Below are positions 21,386-32,488 of a DNA stretch of 64,000 nt, piece after piece. Where the stretch lies: NCBI RefSeq assembly GCF_030704535.1, contig NC_081823.1, positions 9,079,001-9,143,000 of the forward strand, read 5' to 3'. Below the pieces are notes generated by a model that had not been told where the DNA came from, did not search any database, and was given only the letters and a program-made list of their open reading frames with translations. The translations under genes and the position numbers were made by a program. Within the stretch, counting starts at the first letter, position 1, and every line of letters starts with the position of its first letter. Source of the DNA: Vitis vinifera (Eukaryota > Streptophyta > Magnoliopsida > Vitales > Vitaceae).

Positions 21386-24300
21386 ATGGGCGATGGAGGA
21401 GGAGGTGGAGGCGAAGATACCTCTAGTAGGGTTCTGATTCCGAAAGATGCAAGGAAGATGGTCCAAGATATTAAGGAGATCGCACGAAAGCATAGTGATG
21501 AGGATGTGTACGCAATGCTTCAGGAGTGCGCTATGGATCCTAATGAAGCTGTGCAGAGACTTCTCTATTTAGGTATATAAATGTAATATGTATTTGCTCG
21601 TTTGTTTGTTTGATTATGAGTTTTTATTAAGGTTTGTCGTTCGTTTTTGTTTATGGATTGTGATCTGTTTGGGTGGTGAGAAGCGATGGTGAGAGCGGAG
21701 AAAGATCAGGTTTTGAATCTGGTTTGCGGTGGTTTGAATTACCGTGGACGGAGAGAGAGCTGTTTCCGACTGAGGGTAGTAGTTGTGTTTTTAGGGTTTT
21801 TGTTTCGTGTGGTTGCGCCTGCTAAGAGGTTTGAGGTGTCTGAATTGTTGTATTCGCTTCTGTTTTCGTAGTTTTTTCGTGGGTTAGTTTGGGTTTTAAG
21901 AGAACCGAGGAAAGAAGGATTTTTGTTTTTTAAATCTTACGGTGTTAGTTTCGAAAGCGGGGAGCTTTTGTTCAATATTCAGTTGGGCTTTTCTTTTTTT
22001 CTTTTGGCCCTGGATTTGTTTGAGAAAGTATGTTTTATGTTTTGTTTTTTGATTCTCAGAAATGAGGATAGTTGGACTCTAGTGAGCTTAATAAATGCAA
22101 TAAGTTTGTTCCAAGGAGTGATTTTTTTTTTCTTCATATTGTTCTGTTATTTTTTTGTTTTGGCTTGTGAGGAATAAAGAAAGAATAATATTCAAAGTTC
22201 TAATTATCTGCATCGAACAGAACATTTAGTCTCCTTTGATTGATGAGAAAACTGAACACAAACTGATTTTCCATGTTTATACTGTTTGGTTCCACCTCCC
22301 CCAGAGGTTTCGTTTTGATTGGGTCACAAGACCCTGAAAAAATTCTTCTTTTTTTTTCGTTTCCTACCTTTCCTTGGCAATCAGAATTGAGTCTTTTGCA
22401 GTTGAATGTTGTTTGTGTCCTACATTGTATGGAATTCATCTAATGGGTTAGGTTTGATGAGCCTTAGGTGGTCTTTATCATGGAACAGTCACACAGTTTT
22501 GAATGTTTTTAGATGCTTTACTTCTGGTAAGATATTCTCATTGTTGTTTCCGATAGTATGTTAATAAATTTATTTAAGTTTGGTCGCTGTTATGTATCTT
22601 ATCTTATCTGAATTTACATGATTCCTTTTTATTATTGTCTAAACTTGCGCGAATCCTTTTCATAATTGTTGTCAGCTAGCTGAACAAGTATGGGAACCAA
22701 AGTGCATTACTTTAGATCTTTGGCTTTATCCTTGCTGATAATCAATAATCTCTTCAATTTGATTATTTTTCACCTGCTGGTACATTTTGAAAGTTGCTGT
22801 TTTTCAATATGGTAATAAAGTTAGCTTAATAACAATAACATTTATAATGTGGATCTTTGGCTGTGAATATTTGATTGTTGTTTTTAAACAACAGATTGGA
22901 ACTTTAACTTTTCTTACCTGACTTTTTGTAAACTTTGACATTAAAATTATTTTTCTTGGAAGGGTCTAGTCTAGGTCTTGCATATTGTGAACACTATCAA
23001 ACTTTATTGCTGAGCCAATAATAAACTTTTCTTCCTTTGCTTCATTTTATCTCTCTCTCGGATGACCCTGCATGTTGGTAGGTTCAAATTTACTCATAGG
23101 TGCAATGGTGAATTACATTTTTGTTCAAGGTATATTTAGGTGGGATTTAGTGGAGGTATCTAGCATTTCCTGTGAGTCTTATTAGGAGACCTTGGCTTAA
23201 GGAATTGCAGAGAAGTAAAGTACAAAATGGAAGGGATGGGTCAGACAGAATCATTTCTAATAGGTACTTCGACGTGCCATCTAATCTGGTCGGCATTTCT
23301 TGTAAGTCTTATTAGAAGGAGACTTCAAACTCTATTTCCCCAGGAATCTGACAAGAATTTTATCTATCATTTGGACCTTTTAACTTCAGTAATTGCAGAG
23401 AAATAAAGTACAAAAGGGAAGTGTCAGACAGAATCATTTTGAATGGATACTTTGACTTGCCATCTAATGTGGCTGTGACCATAATGTGGACGTGCCAATA
23501 TTAGTCTAACCATTACCCATTATCTGCCATGTCATGACGTCACAAGTCATAGCACCATTGTCTTAATACGTATGATATTGCCTCCCTCCCTTCTCCCTTC
23601 CCCTTTCCCCCTTCCTGTCAGTAGGAAAAATTAAGATCGAAATCTCCCAAAATCTCCTTTCCTTCTCTGTGGAATTCCTTCCTTAACAGTATCCCTCCTC
23701 CCTATAGACACGTTGGCCATCAACTCTTTCCCCACGCTCATCGTCTCATCTCTTTCTCTCTAGCCATGGGTGGTGTTGGAGGATGTTCTTATAGGGTTTT
23801 GATACCAGAGAGTATTCAAAGGATGGTTCAACATATCAAAGAAATTGTTGTTTTACACAGTGATGAGGATGTCTATGCTATGCTCAAAGAGTGTTTCATG
23901 GATCCTAATGAAGCTGTTCAAAAGCTGTTGGATTTAGGTATATGGTTGCATGTCCCATTTGTGAGAGTTTGTTGTTATTTGTGATTTTTATGGATTCTGA
24001 GCAACGAGAAGTTGTAAGAAAAGAAAAGTTTGATTCAAGAAAAGTTAGATTTTGAATCTGATTTATGATATTATTGAATAGGGTGAATAGACAATGAAGG
24101 ATTGTGGTCTGTTCAGGTGCTGAGGAGAATGGTTGGAAAAATGAAAATGTTTATTTTTTGGATATAGTTTGTGTCATTTTACGTTGAGGTCAATGGATAA
24201 CTGTCTGCATCTAGTTTGTTTTGGGCAACATTGACTTGGGCCTTTTGTTTTATTGGGTTTTTCATTATGGAAAAACGCTGATTCTAGGTCTGAACCTGTT

Positions 24301-27300
24301 TTTTTTCCTTGCTTTTCTATGAGCCAAGCAGACCATTATGGTCTGTTTAGTGGTTGATGAAACCAAGTAGACAATATTTGAATCTTTGCATTGTATTGGT
24401 TTCTAAAAAGGGCTTGTATTCACAACATAGAACATCTGTGCTGGGCCTAGTTTAGCTCAGATGATTGCTCTGTTGGTTTTTGATTAATGAAACCAAAGAT
24501 TAGGCTTTGTTTAGTAGCTGGGTCCTGAGGGAACTGAGGTCTGAGAATCTATTGATTCAGGTTTTGGTTTAGGTTTTTAGTCTTGAGGCTGTTCACACTT
24601 AGGGAATGTAGTGGCATGCCCAAACTGATGTATGTGTGACCAGTGACCCAGTGTAGTACTGTTGTCAAATTTTATATGAAATCCTTGTTGCATCTGGGGG
24701 GAAATCTGCTCTTGTTGGTAATGTGTTTCTCTGATGAATGATAATAACAATTGTATTACTTGTTTTGCAGATACATTTCATGAGGTCAAGAAGAAACGTG
24801 ATCGGAAAAAAGAGGTAGAAGATCTTTGTATTTAGACTTTATGAATTTAAATTACTCTGTGGGCTTCAAATATAATTTTTTTTTTTTTTTTTGTGTGTGT
24901 GGTTTTCAAAAGATAAACTAGCATCTGCATGATTTTTTAAGTCCATTATTCTTATTGATGTCATAAACCCATCTGCATAACTGCCAGTTTGCTTTGTATC
25001 AAAAGAATAAAAGAATGGGATTATCATGATCTATAAATGGTTATAAATTTTTCATGTTTCAGAAAATTGAATTTATCATATAGAATGAATTGCACCCATC
25101 TATTCTTAGTGATGGTGTTTTATGCTGTTTTAATTAGCTAGTTATATGGCTGTCCTTGCAGCTACCATAAGGAATGTCAATTTTCATTTGGTCTTGGTGC
25201 TTGTCTTTTGCACTTGGATTTGAAATTATAGTTTAAGATTGTTGGCTATGCTTGTAGCACAGATCTATGGTATCCATTAACTCTGATAAAATGTAGACAT
25301 TGAAAGGCCTGTCTGCCTATCTCTTTCTTGACATTGTCATATGGGGGGGTGTCATTGACAGTGCTATCCTGTAGATTTTTTGTCTCGAATAATTAAAGTG
25401 TGGGAGGGAGAGATGTAATTTAAAGGCAATGAGAGGAGATCTTGGATACTATTATGCACCAATCTCTGTATAAAGTGCGCATCTCTTAGAAAGAGTTATA
25501 GCTTTTAGTATTCTGTTTGCATCATAATCTCATCTGCATTTCACTGTTGTCCTGAGATATAATAATGTATGTGATTTGGTTTTCAAAGAAAAATTCTGTG
25601 AAGAATATGGTGTGCTAACCATGTAAGAAATTAACAAGTTTTTTTTTTTTGGGCTTACTAGACATTTGACAATTTGGTGCATGTATGCTGCAGAGCTCAA
25701 ACAACAGGGCATCTGAATCTGATAGGCGGAGATCAGGCATTCAAGGGCGAGGTGCTTGGACTGGTCGAGGGAACTATTCTTCTCATAACTTCTCTCATGG
25801 TACAATTATTTTGAATTAATAACATCAAGCAGTGCCCTTTTAGATTTGCATCTCTTTGTTTTAATTTTCAAAGTGTTTCCTCCTTTAAAGTGATGGTGTA
25901 TAATGTTGCATTTTCCTCTTTTTTTCCCAAGCATGGAAACCTGCATTACTTAATTTCTGTAGTTTCTTTTTAAGAAGTCTGTGACAAGGAGGTGTGGGGG
26001 TTGGGGATATCATGCTGATGGGATCATGTTTTCTTTTTTTTTTTTTCTGAGCTTTTGCTTAGTGAGGAGCTAATTGGGTTGACCATGATACTGTTTTATT
26101 GAATTTGGTTGATGGAAGTCAAGACCTTAAGGTTTTCTAGTATTCTTGCTGTGTATGCTTTCTCCAATGTCATTAAGTGGATTAAGGGGATGGTGAGGTT
26201 TATGAAATTCTTTTAAGCTTTTGAAAGAAGCAATGGTATCTCCAGAGGTGAGTGTGTTTTTATTTTGAAATTATTTTGGTAATAAAGGTGGTTTGCTTTG
26301 TATTCCTTTTTCCCTGATAAATAAAATTATCTCCCATCTAGGATTATGACTGTTGTTCTATGTTGCCATTGATATCTGAAGCTTAATATGGACCTTAATT
26401 TCTTAAAGTAGAAATTGCTTTATGTGAGCTTAAAATAACAATGACAAATAAATTAAATCATTTTTGTTTTTGTCTAACTCTTGTCAGACGCTGGTTTTGG
26501 GAGAAATGCTGCTCAAAAGGAAAATGGAGTCCATCCCAGGACAGCAAGAGGTTTTACACACTCTTCTTTACCACTTTCACGGAGAGCTCAAAATAATGCA
26601 ACACCACCCAATGTGCCAAAGTAACTATTGTTAGCAAAATTATTCTCTTTTGAATTTTAATTTTAGTTAGTCTTGTTAGCACTTCACTTTTGGAAAGAAT
26701 TGACCTTTTCTTTTATGCATCTCTTTGGAACGATTTGACCTTTCTTTCGTGCATCACCTTATAAAGAATTAACCATTTTTTTTTTTCTATTTATTATTTT
26801 CAGATCTTCAACTGTCTCATCCAATGGTGCCTCAAGTGTTTCTAATGGAAGTTCTAATCATGTACTCGTTCCTGGATTGGCTGCTGGTGATGTTAACACT
26901 ATCCCTAAAGATAATTCAGTTGCGATCATTAATAAATCTGGCAATGGACCGTCTGTGCTAATTAGTGGTGTGGAATGCCCTCCTGGTACCATGCCCAAGC
27001 ATTCTTTTGCATCTGTAGTTGGAGTGAAGCAGGGAAGCTCTAATTCAACTTCTCATACGACTCCAACATCTGTATCAGGTGTTTATTCTTCTGCTTCAGA
27101 TTCTGTACTGGTGCCATCTCCCAGTTCCTGTCTCCCTGATACTATGGGTACGATTAAGCATGAAGTGAGTCAAAGCGCAGGTGTTGAAACTAATCAGCTA
27201 CCTGAACTTTCAGAATCCTTATCTTTGTCAACCCATGACGATTCTTTGATTATTGACTCTTCTTCTACTCATGAGAGCCAGTCATCACTGCAGTTTACTG

Positions 27301-30300
27301 GTCCATCAAAAGGTACTATTCTGTTACACGATGTCTATAATTTCTTGAGGATTTTATCTGCCCCAATGACATAAAGAGGGTGAGTAATTTTTTTTAAAAG
27401 AACCAATCACCTAATGGAACTTGTAAACATGGTTGTTAAAAGTTGACCTATTTTTATTGCATCTTGACTCTACTCTATTTATAAATTAGATAGATTGGTT
27501 TATTTCATATATATAATATGTGCTCATTTTACATTTATTGTTTTTGGCATTTTTTTAAAGAAAAATTATGTTGGACCATTTTTAGCCCAAAAGAAGTAAC
27601 CATTACCTTAGACATTAAGACTATTTGTTTGGTGTGATCAGGTGGTGATAGGTTTTAATAATTCTATTCCCATGTTTGGATATGGGTAGGATGGTAGAAG
27701 GGCCTTAATATCTGCTCAATGTTTCTAATCTCCTATGGATGGGATTTAAAAATCCCACTCAGATATAGTTTACTTATCAAAAAAAAAATCCCACTCGGAT
27801 ATAGTTATCCCTGAGATTGGGATCTTCTATCTCAACCTATTTTGCCAAATAGGTGGAATATGTTATTCTTCTAACAAAGCACCAAACATTGACTATGGAT
27901 ATAATTTTCTTGGAAAATAATATCATATCCCATTGGACCTTTAATCCAGCGTGCCATTTTAAATGTTGGGCATTCATTTACTATTAAGGTTTAGTTTATC
28001 AAATATAGTTGAATGAATGAAATTTAAAAGGTCTGCATGTAGGAATCTTCTTTAATTTATTCTTCACTTATTCCTTGTTAGAGAAGTTTATGCACCCGAA
28101 CCTAGTTTTATGTTAAATATGTGCATGTGTTATTGATTTTTGTGGTTTTACTTGTTCACGATCTGAAGCTCCAGATTCAGAAACAGAGGTTGCAACTATG
28201 ATAGCTGAAGATAATTCTCAGTTGATAACTGAGTCAAATGTTTCGGTTTTGGAAGAAGCTACTTCAAACCTGCACATCTCTGATGCTCGTCATGTCATCT
28301 TCAGAAACCATCTTCAAATCCCTGAAGCTTTAAAAAATGGTTTGGTTTTTGGAAGTTTCGATTCTAGTTTTTCACTAGGCTCGAAATATGCTAATGGTCC
28401 TGATGTTGAAAAGAGCCCTACACCAGCAGAATCTTCTCAGGAGAATATTGAAATTACTAAGGGGCCTTCTCCAAGGTGTGTGAACATTGTAGAGCTTCTC
28501 ATCTTAGATTTAAATTTTATCTTTAACTTCTTTTATCCATATCAAATTCAACTGGCTTTTACCCCATAACTTTATCTAGTTTGGGTGGCTGTAAAGCCAA
28601 TATTCGATTGGTCAACAACTGATTGAAATGTTTTTCATCCATAAATTGATGACAGAATTGAACTGTTATTATGAGGGAAATTAAAGCAACATCTTGTAGA
28701 ATCATAATATGGAATGACATTTACTTATCTATACAAATGATATTCCATAAATGATAAATTTCAATTGGATGGTTGTGGAATTATGTCTGTGGAATAAAAT
28801 GATTATGGCTTCATTTGGTTTTCGAAAAGTACTAAGGGAAAAAAAAAAAATATCAAGGAAAATGTTTTTCTCATATTTGGTTTCACTATGAAAAATACAA
28901 AAGAAAATAAAATATAATTAAAGTTAGTAGAAATTTATGTATTTTAAAATTATTTAATTTTTATATAATGCAGCATAGTAAGTCAAATGAGTTTGACGAA
29001 ACAGATAAAAATAATTTATTAATTTTAAATCTATTCTTTATTTTCCTTCACTCTTTCTTTCCTTACAAATTTCCTCTTTAGTTTCTTTCCAGCACATTTT
29101 CCCTCAATTTCTCCAGGAACCAAACATAACCTATTGGAATATGAAGTGGATTCCAGTTACTAAGTAAACCCTGAATTGAATTGCTTGATTTGAACCCAGG
29201 TGTTGCTTACTTGGTCACCCATAGATTAGGCTACTTATTTACTGATGGGCTATTGGGAGAGACCTTTACATTGTACTGGTGTATTTTTCTTTTATTGGAT
29301 GTTGTGTTACTTTATATAAAATGATTCTGATTACCTATTGATTTTTTTTTTCTTTTATTGGATGTCTATTAATTCCTGAAAATGACCTGACATTTTTTTT
29401 TGTACATATATTCGGGTGCAGCAATCAAAGTGTAGCCTCAACTGCACAAGAGGAAGATTATCCTGATCAACCTCAATCTCCTCCACATGCACCAGAAAAT
29501 TTATCACCTCCAGTGGGCAGTGTCTCATCTGGTGCAGTTCCAAAGCATGATCAATCGAAGCAGGAGATGCTGTTGCCTACAGGAGGCCCTCATTTCCCTG
29601 TTGTTCAGCCTCTCCCAAACTATAGTTTTGGTTTCATGCCACCCATGCTAGGGAGCTCGCTTGTTCAATTTGAAGGACCTGATGCTCAGGCACAGGACAA
29701 TTCTCACTCCCCAAATATTGTAGTAAGCCTTCAATCTTATTACTTTGCTATGTTCTTTGTTAATCATGCTATTCTGTTTTGATTCACTCTCCCATGATGG
29801 TTGATGAATGTTATATCCCCCCAAACTTTTTCTTATTTAGGCTTGATAGTTGTGCATTTAATTATTTGCATTACTTTTTTTGCCTTGATGCTTTGTAATT
29901 TGATTAGAAAATTTAGTCTGACTTTCTGTTTATGACAGATGCACCTTTTATTTTGCCTTTTAAGACTTCAACTATATACACCACTTTGGTGGTAAAATGA
30001 ACAATTTGTCACTTGAGGGAAGTGAATAAGTTAAAACATTATTAGCAAAATTATTGTGATTCATGAAAAATTCCATTCCTTCTTTTGATGGATATTAATG
30101 TTGGGCCACCTAAAATAGGTCTCTAGATGAGCTTCGTATGATGACAATGAACTCACTTCAGGTTGGCTTGAGCTTGGTAAAATAACCTATGGTTTGGCCT
30201 TGTTTTGAAAAATCCTCGGTCTTGAATTAGTTCTAACTGCATATATGTTCTTACTATTGTAAGTGGTTATATTTGCTTCATTATTTGTTTGCCTGTTTAG

Positions 30301-31460
30301 TATGTGTATTGTATATTTTATGCTCTTATAACTTCCTCTTTGTTGTTAACATATTTATGTGTTCAATACTTTCTGATACTTATGTCTACTTCCAAATGCA
30401 GAGGGGAAATTCTTTGGTCCTGTCAGCACCCAGTCCGACTCCACCTGCAACTCAACCTGCAGGTATCATGCAGACCTCCATTCCGGTCTCTCCACAGTCA
30501 GTTCCTGTTTTCCGACCACCTTATCCTCCAAACTATTTCCCATATAGCAACTACTATCCCCCATTCTATGTGCCACCAGCTATCCACCAATTTTTAAGCC
30601 ACACTGGGTTTCCTCAACAACCTCCAACTGGAAATGTATATGTACCAACAGCAGCAACTGCTGCAGGAGTCAAATTGTCTCATCCACAATACAAGCCGGG
30701 GAATAACACTGGAAATTCAGGTCACATTGGAATTTTGCCTGGTTATGGTTCATACAGCACATCCCAAGTTGGTTACAGTCCCAGTTCAGCTGTGAATGCT
30801 GGAAGCTCTACCGCCAATGTGGATCTTGCAGCATCACAGTTGAAGGAAAACAATATCTACACAAACAGACAACAGGTTGGTTTTACTTCTCATCTCTTTT
30901 CACTCTCTCCCTACTTTTCACATATTTACTATCTATCTTGTTTTGTTATAGTATGGTTTATTGAGGTATGATTCTCGTAGGGAGCCTAGATCTACAGACC
31001 TTATACTATTTCAATGTCAAATAATGCATGAGTATGATGATTTATGGTTGGGTCAATTAGTTTATTTGCTTTTGTAGCACCAACTGTTCCCCCATTTCCA
31101 CCCTAATGATTTGTGGACTACAATACTTATGGCTGTTCTGACAGTCTCTTGTTTTTGCAGAGTGAAGGTTCGGCTGTCTGGATTCCTGCTCCAGGCCATG
31201 ATATATCCAGCTTGCAGTCCAATTCTTTGTTCAACCTTTCCACGCAGGGGCAGCATCCCACTTTTTCACCTGCACAGGCTGGTCATGGTGCCTTCACTGG
31301 AATGTATCACCCAACACAGACCATGGCTGCTCCCCCAACCGTTCACTCTCTTCTACAACAGTCTCAGTCTATGGCTGGATCTGTGGATATGATGGGGCCT
31401 CCAGGTAGTGGTTACCAGCCGCCTCAACATGCACAGATCAACTGGAATCCTAATTATTGA
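21386..31460 (+). CDS. GIP1: GBF-interacting protein 1-like (DUF1296) protein
   Basis: Plant-specific protein whose founding member binds bZIP G-box-binding factors and enhances their DNA binding. Exons join in phase: 21386-21572, 24771-24814, 25694-25799, 26488-26620, 26804-27312, 28169-28475, 29422-29722, 30402-30875 and 31161-31460, giving 786 aa. The GIP1_N/DUF1296 domain fills roughly residues 14-80 (VLIPKDARKMVQDIKEI, DEDVYAMLQECAMDPNEAVQ, TFHEVKKKRDRKKE). The rest is long, low-complexity, Ser/Pro/Gln-rich and probably disordered, with a Pro/Tyr-rich stretch (FRPPYPPNYFPYSNYYPP), ending QINWNPNY. A second homologous first exon at 23766-23937 ends in the same phase and can replace the first, giving 781 aa. 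Tail-to-tail neighbour: the transporter gene at 32489-35035. Confidence 0.88.
23160..23480 (+). repeat. Diverged direct repeat upstream of exon 1b
   Basis: Two adjacent copies of about 130-190 bases share GTGAGTCTTATTAG / GTAAGTCTTATTAG, AATTGCAGAGAAGTAAAGTA, GTCAGACAGAATCATTT and TACTT.GAC.TGCCATCTAAT in the same order. The first runs about 23161-23290, the second about 23291-23475 with an extra insert. Confidence 0.75.
23271..23542. promoter_or_regulatory. ACGT-core elements upstream of GIP1 exon 1b
   Basis: GACGTGCC at 23271, GACGTGCC at 23489 and the perfect palindrome TGACGTCA at 23535-23542. Like exon 1a, the alternative first exon is thus preceded by bZIP-type sites. Confidence 0.5.
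23766..23937 (+). CDS. GIP1: Alternative first coding exon (1b) of the GIP1-like gene
   Basis: Encodes a second version of the start of the DUF1296 domain: MGGVGG, then YRVLIPESIQRMVQHIKEI and SDEDVYAMLKECFMDPNEAV. It matches exon 1a along its length, with the same TTAG|GTAT donor and the same phase, so both can splice to the exon at 24771. The preceding leader CTCTCTAGCCATGGG is also shared with exon 1a, so the duplication included leader sequence. Substitutions are spread out and the frame is intact, which suggests selection, though a silent relic promoter is possible. Unspliced, the frame stops at 23982. Confidence 0.75.
27623..27892. mobile_element. Probable MITE in GIP1 intron 5
   Basis: The ends TTTGTTTGGTGTGATCAGG and, on the other strand, ATGTTTGGTGCTTTGTTAG form imperfect inverted repeats about 270 bases apart. 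The interior has GGGATT/AATCCC words in opposite orientation. A tiny retroposon tail (27771-27786) is inserted inside it. Confidence 0.45.
27751..27806 (+). mobile_element. Ultra-short retroposon tail flanked by 20-bp target duplication
   Basis: AATCCCACTCAGATATAGTT (27751-27770) and AATCCCACTCGGATATAGTT (27787-27806) differ at one base and flank only TACTTATCAAAAAAAA. This is the signature of a LINE/SINE insertion truncated to its terminal ACTTATC plus A tail; the LINE at the window start ends with the related CACCTATC motif. Confidence 0.7.
28803..29132. mobile_element. MITE of the TATGTTTGGTTCC family in GIP1 intron 6
   Basis: About 330 bases with ends TATGGCTTCATTTGGTTTTC and, on the opposite strand, AGGTTATGTTTGGTTCCTGG. 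The interior aligns with 37141-37469 (AAAGTACTAA.G, AATTTAT.TATT, AAAAATAATTTATT, TATTTTCCTTCACT). Confidence 0.7.
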
Positions 31461-32488
31461 ATAGGACACTGTTTTGGCCAAAACTGATTACCATAAGTGC
31501 AGATGGAGGAAGGGAATCTAGGAGAGCGAAACTCGGCCTGATTTGAGTGTAAATATAATCTGCGGCCGAGAAATTTTTGGAAAAGTATTTCAGGTGATCA
31601 AACAACTCACCTGTTAGGAAACTGACCTTCCCCTCCATCCTTTTTTTTTTTTATCTGTTTCATAGCTTAGATACAAGCAGGTCTCTTCTTGCTGTTAGAA
31701 ATGGTTTTGGTTTTACCTTCTACCCCCTTAGAATGCTCAATGAAGTGGACGGTTGAAATTATTATTATTATTAATTTTTTAAACATAAAGAGAGTTGTGA
31801 GAATTTCAATTCCTCCTTTCTTTTGTGGTGGCTCATCTGTATATTTAAGTTTTGACAGGAAGGAAAATAAATTCCAGGGTTGTAATTGCTATAAGAGAAT
31901 TGACATTTTATATAGTTTCTATGAATAACAAAATTACATCTGTGTGATGCCCAGCTCTGGAAGTTCAGTTTAGATGCTTCAAAATTATACCAGGTTGTCG
32001 GCTTGGCCGTGCCCGGCCGCCAGGCCACCCAGCCCAACATGGGCATGAGCCCCAGTTGGGCCCGGTCCGGAACTAAAAAATTTATGTCAAGAAGGCAATG
32101 GTTGGGCTACCACAATGCACAGCACGGTCCCAAACTGGGCCGGGCCGTGGGCTGGCATAAGGGAAAAAGGGACAACTTTAATGGAGAATTTTGCTTTAAA
32201 TTTAACAACATACAGAACAATGAGAATGCTGTTGATACATAGCCAGAAGAAATTAAAAAAAAAAAAGAATAAAAATTGAAATCATCTTACCATCTACGAT
32301 TAGCTAATGCTTTACCAAAACTGATCAATCGTCGTATCCTAAAGACAAAATTATTCCTAATCACAAAACTGAGATCAACCATTCTATCCTATAAACCAAA
32401 CAAAAAATCATACTCACAATGACATGGGACTTGGGAGAAACTAAGGCAGTTTCTCTTAGGACCTTCATCTGAAGTAAGTGTGTTTGAT
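31461..32488. other. Intergenic region between convergent genes
   Basis: Holds the 3' flanks of the GIP1-like gene (plus) and the transporter gene (minus). A GC-rich repeat-like island lies at 31994-32160 and an A-rich run near 32258. No open frame of interest. Confidence 0.6.
31994..32160. repeat. GC-rich self-complementary repeat
   Basis: A sharp GC-rich island in AT-rich DNA built from words such as GGCCGTGCCCGGCC, GTTGGGCCCGGTCC and AAACTGGGCCGGGCCGTGGG, several mutually complementary. The ends GGCTTGGCCGTGCCCGGCC and GGGCCGGGCCGTGGGCTGG resemble inverted repeats. It is likely a MITE-like element; no target duplication was defined. Confidence 0.5.

Larger units (their letters stand above)
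21573..23765. other. Intron of the GIP1-like gene / upstream region of exon 1b
   Basis: A 2.2 kb stretch between the two homologous first exons. The left part (21600-21870) resembles a typical G/T-rich plant first intron. The right part contains a diverged direct repeat (23160-23480), three ACGT motifs and a pyrimidine-rich leader before the second ATG. Small open frames here resemble nothing known. Confidence 0.5.

Noticed and set aside
23766-23984. Exon 1b as a separate small gene
   Set aside because: It has the same donor and phase as exon 1a and no stop before the splice site; an alternative first exon explains it better.
26877-28569. Two independent genes from isolated frames
   Set aside because: They are internal exons of the GIP1-like gene running into their introns.
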